Part shown: positions 44,605-54,684 of the stretch, piece after piece
How positions within the stretch are numbered: position 1 is the first letter of the stretch
Layout of the letters: each line of letters opens with the position of its first letter
NCBI GenBank assembly: GCA_902806595.1
Contig: CADCXC010000038.1
Span: forward strand, 3,844,001 to 3,908,000
From: Pyrenopolyporus hunteri
Taxonomy: Eukaryota; Ascomycota; Sordariomycetes; Xylariales; Hypoxylaceae
Reading direction: 5' to 3'
DNA length: 64,000 nt
Made by a program: the position numbers and the translations under genes
The notes under the pieces: model-generated
Told to the model about the DNA's origin: nothing
Database searches by the model: none
The model's input: the letters and a program-made list of their open reading frames with translations, nothing else

Positions 44605-46032
44605 TAATCCTACGGGTTGCTTGCTCAGCCAAATTTACGACGTGATTTCGAAAACCGGCGGCATTAATTTATATGAATGGGTATCGTCACGAACATCAAC
44701 GGGCATATGGGATTATGGGCGCTTAGCGGGACGAAAGTATATGACGACTTCCACTTCTTATATCAAGGTTATTACCCCCATTTAGACGGCATGATAGATA
44801 CCAATTTTGAGTTTTACACGTTCTGTTTTTATATTAAAATTTAACTTCTAAAGTCCGTCCCTCTAATACAGGAATAGGAACGATTAGCTATACGTAATAT
44901 TAGATGCAAATCGTATAGTTCAAATTGATCGTATGGTATAGTCATATAACCAAGAGAGGGGTACATATTTCGTATCCTTCAGGAAGTCAGGAAGGGAGGT
45001 AGTTAATGATATTCTAGCTGTCTGTTTCGAAACAGGGATTTAGAATGAGTTACCACAAAATATAACCAGGTATGTTAGGTAGGTAGGTACCTAGGTATGT
45101 ATCATCACATAGAATTCCATGTAATTGAATGTGTATACCTATGCTACCTATTACAAACAGCATAAAAGACATAATTATGCTGGTCTATGCAAGTGTCCAG
45201 CCTAGTCACGTGTGCATAATTTCACAATTTTGTGACAACAAGCGGTGACGACTTTGTCTTTACCTACACAAACTATCTAAGCTACCTGGGTACAGATGGA
45301 AGGATGGCACAATACAACCAAAAGGGAAGTGCCATACACATCTCCTCCCAACAAAATCTAGATTTATACATGTAGGTTCTCCATAGCCACCATGTAATCC
45401 AGCATGGCTTTAGGATATAGTCACGCGGCCTCCAGCAGAGGCGCCTCCAATATCAAAATACATAACTACTCGCTTTCCTACATTGACTCGCTTTTTCTCA
45501 AAGCCGTCACACATATTGCGTGTATATGGTACCGTATAGGGATGAGGTCATTACTTCCGAGAGCGTATATAAAGCATGAAGCCGAAGGGCCCTTCACCCA
45601 TAACTATGAATATGCCCTCCATGGGTAGAATATTACACCAATAACAGGTATTCACGTAATATAGAGGGGAAGAGGGGCAAGTTTATCGACGAGAAAAGCT
45701 GGAGTGGGCTCCGAACGAAGATAGTCTATCGCTTCTTCCTGCAAGGTTCCCCGATACTCAATGGTCGCCGGTAGCTGTTCGCAATAATTGGATGCCTCTC
45801 TTCTATCCATTAAACGAACTGCATGCACCGGTGGACAGGTCTATACAACTCCTGTACAGGGATGCTTCACCATTACGCACACTGTCACATATATGGGTAC
45901 CTACCTACCTAGGTAAGGTAGGTAGGTATATAACCCGTCAAATTCCCAGCAGCGTTGCTCCGACGCCACGATCACAATCATCCATCCAGAGACTAAATCG
46001 AAGACCAAGGGCAACAAGGCGAGGAAAACACA
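44605..46032. other. Intergenic with TAGGTA repeats
   Basis: About 1.4 kb. It holds two palindromic TAGGTACCTA tracts, at 45075-45099 and 45898-45929. The second sits about 100 bp upstream of the MDR reductase start. A 74-codon frame at 45404-45628 has no recognisable features. Confidence 0.5.
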
Positions 46033-47376
46033 ATGAAAGCCATCAAAATAATTCAGAAAGGCGAGGCTCAGATCCAAGAAGTGGAAAAGCCTCGAGTCCC
46101 CGATGGCTTTGTGCTCGTCAAGGTGAATACCGTCGGTCTTAACCCTTCTGATTGGAAAATTATCGACTGGTTCGACTTCCGCGGGAGTCGACTAGGGTCG
46201 GATTATGCAGGGGTCGTAGAAGAGGTCGGTGTTGGCGTGACGAACTTCAAAAAAGGCGACCGCATCACGGGAATTGTAAGAGGCGGGTAAGTGCCCAGGT
46301 TATCATTGCTCTCGGACCCCCTCGTGAAATGGTTAGGGATTAAAGAGGTTAACCTATTCCCAAACAGAGACCAGTATAAGCAGGACAACGGTTCTTTCGC
46401 CGAATATATTATCGCCGACGCAGGTCTCCAATTTAAGATCCCCGACAATATTAGCGATGAAGAGGCGGCTACTTTTGGCGTGGCCATGGCGACGGTGGTA
46501 TGGCGCCTAGTCCTGAACCCGCGGGCCCTTCATCATATGTGCCCAGGCATATGAAAAGAGCTGATACTGATCAATAGGCCCATGGACTCTACTATCTGTT
46601 GGGGCTGCCTTTGCCTAATGCACCCGCCAAGACCCCGTTTCCCATCCTAATATACGCGGGCAGCACCGCGACAGGCTTGTACGGGATTCAGTACGCCAAG
46701 GCATCCGGGCTAACCGTCGTCACGACCGCCTCTCCCCATAATCACGAATATCTGAAGTCGCTGGGGGCGGATGCGGTCTTCGACTACAAGTCACCGACGT
46801 GCGGGGCGGATATCCGGGCCCTCACCGGAAATAAGCTCAAGCTCGCGTGGGACTGCTCCGGCGACGGAGGCGAGATATGCGCGAACGCGCTCAGCGACGC
46901 CGAAGAAAGCCGCTATTTGGCCATCTCGCCGGTCGATCCGGAAGTCGTGCATAAGATCAACCCCAAGGTCGACGGTCCCACTCTCCACCTGGCTTGGGAC
47001 GTATTCGGCGATGCGTACCTCGACATTTTTTTCAAGGAAGTGCCGCCGAAGCCAGAGGTGTGTAGCAACCCAGAGTTCTCTGTCTGCTTGTTTAGCTTCT
47101 CTAGTCCATCTTAGAGGTCCCGCCTCTAAGGCATATACAAGTTGTGATCTTGACACGTACTCGGATAGAGAAGCGCCTGCTAATTAGTGTCCGTAGATAC
47201 GCGACTTCACAGTCGAGTTCATGAAACTATCCCCAGGACTACTAGCCAACGGTACGATCAAGCCCATCCGCACCATCGTAAACCAGGGCGGCAGCGGGCT
47301 AGAGGGCGTACTAAAGGGGTTGGACGAACTGAGGGCGGGCCGGGTCAGTGCTGCCAAGTTCGTGTATACCTTGTAA
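46033..47376 (+). CDS. Medium-chain (MDR) NAD(P)H-dependent oxidoreductase, zinc-independent type
   Basis: Four exons: 46033-46286, 46368-46497, 46578-47057 and 47197-47376, giving 347 residues. It is a quinone oxidoreductase/enoyl reductase-like MDR protein. The GroES-like N-terminal domain shows VNTVGLNPSDWKIID, the segment GSDYAGVVEEVG and FKKGDRITGIVRGG-DQYKQDNGSFAEYI across intron 1. The Rossmann cofactor motif is IYAGSTATGLYGIQYAK at about residue 152. LKSLGADAVFDYK is a typical NADPH-binding region. The catalytic-zinc Cys/His set of alcohol dehydrogenases is absent. The short C-terminal exon gives IRDFTVEFMKL and the family ending RVSAAKFVYTL. Such enzymes include trans-acting enoyl reductases of polyketide pathways and toxin reductases, but no polyketide synthase lies nearby. 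The substrate is unknown. Confidence 0.88.
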
Positions 47377-48232
47377 AGGGGGAAAGGAAATCCGGAACTT
47401 CACTATTCTAGATTTTCACAGTGACTAAGACTGCGTAGGTAGAATAGTGGAATGCCAGTCGGATTTAGTCCTTCATTCAATTTCAGGTCTTATGAGGCAA
47501 CTTTCGAATGCATTTGCCCAGGCGATTTCCCTTAACAGATTTGTTTGGCGTGATGCGAATACCGTATACTCTCTATCCGAAGTAGAAGGGAGGTTGGGGA
47601 ATTACCTAATCGACCCGACGGCCTGGTTACGCAGACCGTCGGTCCGTTTCCCTCTCTGAGCTTGTCGGATGAGCACCACTCGATCGGGTCCCGGTGGTTT
47701 GGGTCCACCTCCACCTCCCCGAGATATCGGACTTTTACCCTCACACACGCCCATTCCGCCCAGGGTAGATAGGGCTCGGCATATTTCATTGGAGATACCG
47801 AGTCGGAACAATCTGTTTACCTACGGTATATATTAGGAGTTTAGCCAAGTATATATTCATGAAATGAATGCATAACCTGTAGCAAAGCCATGGGGGTCCG
47901 GTCTTTACGACTTGGGTACATAACGCCGGTCACTTGAAAAATTCATTTAAAGCGACCTCGGTATAGGACTTAGCTGGAATGTTAAAATGTACATTTTACG
48001 AAAACGGCAAGATCTGTGGATGCCTGATATACAATTCCAAGTCACATATTAAGTATTAGTTGATATGTCATTTTCCCGGGCATACTAACTACCTAGGTAC
48101 CTAGGTAAGGTAGTAGTTTATTCTTTTCTCGTCCCTTTCGCCTCACTGATCACTTGCTTCGCCGACAAATCTTCCTGCTTTCTAACACGAATATGGCTCG
48201 ACTGCCAGTTGTAACTTGCCCATAACGTCGAC
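47377..48232. other. Intergenic
   Basis: About 855 bp. It contains a TACCTAGGTACCTAGGTA palindrome at 48090-48115, about 120 bp before the dual-cluster Zn2Cys6 gene. No coding sequence is supported. Confidence 0.45.
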
Positions 48233-49066
48233 ATGCCTAGCCCACCCCATCCTGCAGTACGACGCTGTGGGCCATGCCGCCGTGTTAAGTTCAAGGTGTG
48301 TCTCTATATGTTAATAAGGAAGGTTGACGCGACTCTTATGGTTATCGCCAGTGTTCATTCACGCAGCAGAAAGACATCTGCGATCGGTGCGCGGAGAAGG
48401 GCCACACTTGTCGGCCACCTCTTAAGGGTACTCCTGGAGTAGGCCCTACTACAAGGAGTCTTTCCAAATGTGACTATTGCCGAACGGCCCATGAAAGCGT
48501 TAGTCACTTGTTCTCGGCTGTCCTAACGTCAGCATTAAGTGCTACCATAGTGCCATCCAATACATCGAGTCTGGCCCGAAAAGTGCGAGTATTGCTTTGC
48601 GAGACAGCTTCCGTGTTCTATTGCTCGAACTAAAAAAGAGTTTGACGACCTCAAAGCGCAACAAGCGGATACCGAGCGCATCCCCGAAACTGCGGTGAAT
48701 AGGGCACCACAGAACGCTGAAGACGCGCCTACTATTCCGATCGCTAAATCTGGGTTGTCTATTCCAGAGGCTTCCGACTCCGAAGATTCCGAATCATCCA
48801 TTCCCGCTCCCACCATACCTCCACCAAAGCGCAAGAAATTATATAACAGTCGTGCTGAGTCAGGGCCGCTGGACGAGGTTGAGCGACTGAGAACTAGACT
48901 ACGAATAATGGAGAATGAATTCAAAGAGGTACTTAGAACTGAGCAAGAGAAATACCGAATGGATATCTCGGAGCTGAAAAGTAAACATCAGGGAGAGCTT
49001 GATCGGCAGCGTGAGAAATATGAGTCGAGGATCGATGATCTTATCAAAATCATGAAGGGCATGTGA
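48233..49066 (+). CDS. Small protein with two tandem Zn2Cys6 clusters and a C-terminal coiled coil
   Basis: Three exons, 48233-48295, 48352-48498 and 48551-49066, all phase 0, giving 241 residues. Cluster 1 has Cys12, 15, 22, 31, 34 and 41 (spacing 2-6-8-2-6), with the usual basic CRRVKFK segment. Cluster 2 has Cys61, 64, 71, 82, 85 and 92 (spacing 2-6-10-2-6), without a basic first loop (CRTAHES). Intron 1 (48296-48351) and intron 2 (48499-48550) each fall exactly before the third cysteine of their cluster. A Ser/Glu/Pro-rich linker with a nuclear-localisation-like PPPKRKK follows. A Leu/Glu/Lys heptad region (about 175-241) predicts a coiled-coil dimer. It lacks the large fungal-TF middle domain. 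DNA binding by cluster 1 is plausible from family knowledge. The function is unknown. Confidence 0.8.
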
Positions 49067-49665
49067 TACATGAATAGGTTGACACTGCCGGAATTACTTC
49101 CATCAATAACTGAAATATCTAGCTGTTAACCACTAGCAATCTTCGCTTGAAGTTTCGAGCCTAGTACCTAATGCAGAGGTCAGCATACCGCTGTGCATTC
49201 ATTGACCGAGCCAAGTCCGAGGAACACCGAGTGAAGATATCCGGACTCCACATCCATGAGATTGATGCTGATTCGGACTTCGGGAATGAGCAACCTTTGA
49301 GTTTGGAATTCGATAGGGACCACCACTCCAATCAACGTAGACTAGCTGTCCGCAGTCACTTTGGGCGCGTTGTGATGATATGTGTCTGAAGAATGAACTA
49401 AGAGCCGCGGAGATGGATATAAGATAGAAGGACCGACTTCGACCTGCTTGATGAGAAGATCAATAACGCATCATCAACAGTCTAGGAACCACGACACACG
49501 CAGCCTCAATCCTATTACCCCTTATCTCTTGAGTTAGAATTGAGTTTACCTTATTTATCTATAGGGTCCAAATCTTATTACTCGGTACCTTATAAAAAGC
49601 GACCGTCCTATTACTTAGCCCATATCTTACCCCTGGAATCGCTAGAATCCAAATACTCTCCCGTA
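49067..49665. other. Intergenic upstream of catalase
   Basis: About 600 bp between the dual-cluster gene and the catalase ATG. A frame in phase with catalase extends back to 49540, but it has no ATG before 49666 and an unrelated composition. The region presumably carries the catalase promoter. Confidence 0.4.
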
Positions 49666-51506
49666 ATGTCATCAACGACAGCTCAAAATACACCCTACTA
49701 CACCCTAGCAGAGGGTCAGCCTCTCCCAAGAAATGACGCCTCGACTCAAATACGCACTGGTAGTGGCGGCGGATTTGTCCTCCTCACCTCAACCCAGCTG
49801 ATTGAGAATCTGGCCCATTTCGCCCGAGAGAGGATTCCGGAAAGGAGTGTGCATGCCAAAGCAGCTGGGGCAAGGGGGTATTTCGAAGTCACGGACGACA
49901 TATCAGACCTCACCGACGCCGACTTCCTGACGGGAATCGGTAAGAAGACCGAAGTTCTTGTCCGGATCTCCACCGTCGGCCCCGAGAGAGGGTCTGCGGA
50001 TACCGTGCGCGACTTTAGAGGATTCGCGATGAAGTTCAAGACGGCGCAGGGAAACCAGGATTTTGTGTTCAACAATCAGGTATGTACTATGTGCCCATGA
50101 TGTATGTAGAAAGAAGCCACTAATAACGGAATAGCCGGTCTTCTTCGTTCGCGACCCGGCGAAATTCCCGTCGCTGAATCGCAGCCATAAGCGGGATCCC
50201 AGAACCAATAGTAAGTCAATCCCGGACTTCCGAAAGCCGGCTCCTCTATCAGTCATTTCTCCCGATTTTTCGTACTGTGCAAGGCGGTGGTAAAGGTGTA
50301 CCCATCGAAAATTTCGGTTCGTTTAAGATCAGAAGTTGCTGACTCTGGGCGCAGTTGCTAGTTCGGATATGTTCTGGGACTTCCACATCAACAACCAAGA
50401 GAGCATTCATGCATTAATGTTCCTATTTGGAGATCGTGGTCTCCCCTCATCGGTACGGCACGTGAACGCCTATAGTGGAAATACGTACACCTTCGTCAAG
50501 TCAGACGGCTCGTACTGCTACGTCCGTATTCATTTCCTAACGAACCAGGGGGTTCATCATCTCACGGATTCGGAAGGGGCCGTACTTGCGGGTACCGAGC
50601 CCGATAAGCACCTCGCCGACCTTCAGGAAGCAATAAAGTCTGGCAATTTCCCCTCGTGGGACATGTACGTGCAAGTCATACGTCCGGAGGATATCGGGGA
50701 TGCGCCCGTCGACATCTTCGACATGACGAAAACGTGGCCCCTGGCTAAGTACCCTCGACGTAAGATCGGCCGCATGGTGCTTGACAGGAACCCGTCCAAT
50801 TGGTTCGCGGAGATCGAGCAGGCCGCATTCAGCCCGAGTAACATGGTCCCGGGCATCGAGGCGAGCCCGGATCCGATGCTGCAAGCGAGGATGTTCGCCT
50901 ATCCGGACGCGGCCCGTTACCGCCTGGGCGTTAACTACCAGTTCCTGCCTACCAACGCGCCTAAGAGCGAGGTCTATTGCCCGATCGAGCGGGACGGCTT
51001 CATGAACTTCACAGAGAACTATGGAGGCGATCCTAATTACGTTGGAACAAGGCTCAAGCCTGTGAATTTCCTTCGCCCCGGAAACAGCCTCCGCGACGGG
51101 GTCAACGGGACTAGCCCAAGCAGAAGCACGAGGGGCCTCGACCAGTTATCCGCCGGGGGGATAACTCCCGTTGTATTCTCCTCAGAGGTCACGGACAAAG
51201 ACTTCGAGCAGGCCACGGCGTTGTGGAATGTGATGAGCAAGCAGGAAGGAGCGCAGCAGCGGTTCGTAGACAACCTGTCTGCTCACCTTAGCGCTGCACA
51301 GACGCCGTGGATTAGGGATGAGGTATATGGTACGTTATTTACACTTACTCCCCCCTGACTTACGCGGTCTAAAGAAAGCGAGGCTAACCATTCTCCCTAC
51401 AGCAATGTTTAGACGCGTGGACGAGAAGCTAGGACAGACCCTAGAGCGTGTAACTGAGGCTGCTATCAAAAAGAGGACCGAGACTGGCTCACATAAGACG
51501 GCGTAG
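49666..51506 (+). CDS. Monofunctional heme catalase (small-subunit, clade 3 type)
   Basis: Four exons: 49666-50079, 50135-50210, 50355-51329 and 51403-51506, giving 522 residues. It disproportionates hydrogen peroxide. The distal heme motif is [20 protein letters not shown], with the catalytic His near residue 63. The usual Asn site lies in the [15 protein letters not shown] segment, across intron 1. The proximal heme-ligand motif is [39 protein letters not shown] and [13 protein letters not shown] are further landmarks. The length and the C-terminus (no flavodoxin-like domain) exclude the large-subunit class. The N-terminal stretch before [11 protein letters not shown] is short, with no signal peptide, so it is probably cytosolic or peroxisomal. 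A C-terminal SKL-type signal is not visible (it ends SHKTA). Intron 2 is 144 bp. Confidence 0.95.
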
Positions 51507-52991
51507 AGTTGGAGGCCACTGATCCAGTTAGAGTGTACTTCATTGTATAATATTGGGAAGGGTTTACTAACCGAGGACATTGTAGGATAATAAGGACTCG
51601 CCTCTAAGATTATATATCCGGCCTTTTTGCAATTTCAATTTGAAATTGATAAAGGCCAGAATTGAATGCGGACATATTGCTCGGTGTCGTACTAGCAACT
51701 CCTAATCGGAATGGGACAGAGTGTTCGGGTCTCAGGCCTCCCAGCCCAAAGCGCCATGCGTCAGTGCCAATTGAGTCTGCCGTGAGTTCTAGGTTGACCT
51801 CCATCGCTGAAAAAAAAAAAATCAGCTTGGACACAACGAATGTCCGCTCAATACGCTTATAGCGACGAGATGTAGCGCCAGACCAACCTCCGAAGGGGAA
51901 CCATGGCCATTCTACGAGAGAAACAGTTCCGTTCCTGTATCTCCATCCAGGTTCAAGTTTGCTTTTTCACATTGTGGCACGATGACGACGCTCTTAGGTG
52001 GGGGTTCACAGCGCCACCTGATGGGCCAGAGGTAATCCGGAGTTTGACATCTATATATATGCGAGAGCCCAATGTTCGTCGCGCCGATCTTATCCTCTGT
52101 AAAATTTGGGCATACGATATAGATAATAGCAGCGAGCCCTTATAGAGCTTCTAATGGCCAGCAGTGACAAGCGGCTCTTCATGGCGGCCTTTCAAGCGAA
52201 CACCCAATTCATAGGGGACTAAGGTGTGTCCTGGAACTCCTTATAATTATAGCGCTTTTGGTGGCAGAAATACGGTGTAAAATATACAGTATATATGCAC
52301 TGGGTAATACAGTCTGTTAGATATCTTCCACCGGTATACTAGCACTGGCTACGCATCTCCGCACTCTTGTGGCACTGCGTACCTCCATATTAAAGAACCT
52401 GTTGGTGCTGGAACCAGGTAATTAAGCATTCGATATAACCAATAGAAAGGCGAATATAATCTCAGAACTTACTGTAAATCTATGAATATTAACAGGTGCT
52501 TACGCGCAGGCACAAATTGTATGTAATGTAAAGTATCTCTTCACAATCCTTAAATCGCTACCCACCTTTTTAATGTGTGTCCATGCCTCCAGGGCGCGCA
52601 GATCCGTACCCAAAACACAAAACAATGGCGTTTACCCTGGCCCAAATGCCCAAAATCGATCGAGGTCAAGGAAGATAAATAAGATTGCAACACTTATATG
52701 TTAACTAAAATAACGATTTATCTCAAATTTTAGAGCAATAGCCGTACAGGGTTATACTGCCTCCCTCATGGACCTACTCAATACCTAACTACAACCTTGG
52801 ACCTTCTACACCGTTCCAAACGCAACCTAACATAAGAAATACAGAAGTCCTCGATATAAGAGGTGGGGTGGGGGTTTGATAAATGATACAAGGGCTATTA
52901 GCGACCTCGAAACCTTCTATAAATCCTTGAAAAGAAAACTTAATTTTATCCTCCACATCTGCTCCTTGAGCTCGGATATCTGGTGTTGACC
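51507..52991. other. Intergenic between convergent genes
   Basis: About 1.5 kb. Frames on both strands at 51610-52145 are somewhat longer than expected for AT-rich spacer, but they do not match a family I know and would need unsupported splicing. An A-run lies at 51811-51821. No gene is asserted. Confidence 0.4.
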
Positions 52992-54684
52992 TCACCTGAC
53001 AACGGGCGTCATGTGAATGTTCAAGGCCGGCTTGAGCCACAACGAATACACCGGCTGGTTGATCCAGTTGCGGCTGTCGTCGGCGATCTTCATGTCGAAA
53101 TTGTAGATGATCCTGGCGAGAATAAGGCGCATTTCCGCGTACGCCAAGCTAGGTCCGAGGTTAGAATACGATATACTCAGCGGCTACCTGGGTTGCGGGA
53201 ACTTACTTGCGGCCGATGCAATTCCGTGGCCCAACACTGAACGGCTGCATCGCATCGAGCTGGTCGTTCTTGTATTTCGGGTCGCCCATGAATCGTTCCG
53301 GCGCATAAGTGTAGGGCTCGGTCCAGAGGCGCGGGTCGTGGTTGATAGCGTACTGCCACACTGCTACGACGGTCTATGAAGTGCTTTGTTAGCCCGGTGC
53401 TTAGATACCTAGGGTTAAGGGGATATGGGACACTCACGTTCTCCGGGACGAATTTGCCTAGGATAGGGACGCCACCCTTAGGAGTTTGTCGCGGCATGCC
53501 GGTGGGGACAGGGGGGTATCGTCGGAAGGCCTCGTTAAGGCAAGCTAACATATACGACAACTTGCTGACCGAAGTCAAGGTAATCTCGTCGTCGTTATTA
53601 AACGAGGAGCGGACCTCCTTGGTGAGTCTTTCAAGCTTATCCGGATGAGTCGTCAGTAGAAAGATAGCCCCGCTTAGAAGAGTCGCGGTCGTCTCACTAC
53701 CGGCGACGATGAGGGTACTGGCGTTGGTGGCGATCTGCATGAACTCTAACTTGCCCTCTTCTCCCTTCTTGATCAGACCCTCGATGAAGTCCGGTCTCTC
53801 GACGCCCAGCTCTATTCTCTGCCTCAGCTTCTCCCGGACCGATTTCTGGTTCTCCGTGACCGAGGACGAACCGAGCTTCAAGGCGGCGCTTACGAGGGGC
53901 TTCAATCCCATGTCGGCGAAAGCAAACATGAAAGCGACCTGCGTGACCGAGTGGGCGATGTTCTTAACCCACGGGTGATAATCATTCTTCTCGAGGCAGC
54001 CGAACGACGAGCCGAAACCCAGGTCTCCGATGATATCAAAGGTCGTCCAGTTTAGCCACTCGCGCATATTCAAGGCGGCCTTGCCACCGTCACATTGCTC
54101 ATCCAACCTGCGGATCATCAAGTCCACGTACGATCTGATGATGGGATCCTGAAGCTGCATCGATCGCTCGGAGAAGCCATGAGACAGTTGGCGACGTAAA
54201 AAGGAATGTTCCTCTCGGTGAGCGTTGATGATACCTCGAGGTACATTATCAATGGCGTGGTAAAAGGCATCGTACTTGGGTAACTCCGGCGCGCCGTTCG
54301 GACGATGGCCGTAGATGTCCTTCCAAGCCTGAGTGTCGCAGAATGCCAGCTCGTATGGTGATATGCGTACAATCGGGCCGTACTTATCATGCAGGGTTCT
54401 CATGTACAAGGGCAGATCTCCCCGGAAGAGTCGCAGATATTTAAACGCTGGGGATAGCTTCCAGAGGAAGGGCCCCGGGTAAGACCGTAAAGGATGAAGG
54501 AAGACATTATATATCGCCCGACTGACAAGATAAACAGCCAACTTTCGGTTAAAGTTAGTTTAACGACTTCCACCCCGGTGATTTCGAGTAAATCTACACT
54601 CGAGAAAGAGAAGATGGGCAAACTTACTAAGCCGCAGCCTATAATGGCGAAATCGAATGGGCTATCCGGTTGTAGAAGCGCCAT
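52992..54684 (-). CDS. Cytochrome P450 monooxygenase (CYP65/isotrichodermin 15-hydroxylase-like group)
   Basis: Four exons: 54684-54628, 54541-53438, 53373-53207 and 53148-52992, giving 494 residues. A short membrane anchor (FAIIGCGL-LAVYLVSRAIYNVFLHPLRSYPGP, split by intron 1) leads into the Pro-rich hinge. The I-helix is VAGSETTATLLSG, the K-helix ExxR is NEAFRRYPP, and the heme loop is FSVGPRNCIGRN with Cys439 as thiolate ligand. The donor of intron 3 lies right after the loop's Arg codon. The region DKYGPIVRISPYELAF and the segment HREEHSFLRRQLSHGFS are typical of the fungal CYP65-like group, which is often in secondary metabolism. The substrate is unknown; the subfamily assignment is tentative. 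It is divergent from the aromatic amino-acid lyase, with 2.9 kb between starts. Confidence 0.9.

Noticed and set aside
51610..52145. Possible small or decayed gene on the minus strand right of catalase
   Set aside because: Two protein-like stretches exist but would need an unsupported splice. No family match was recognised.
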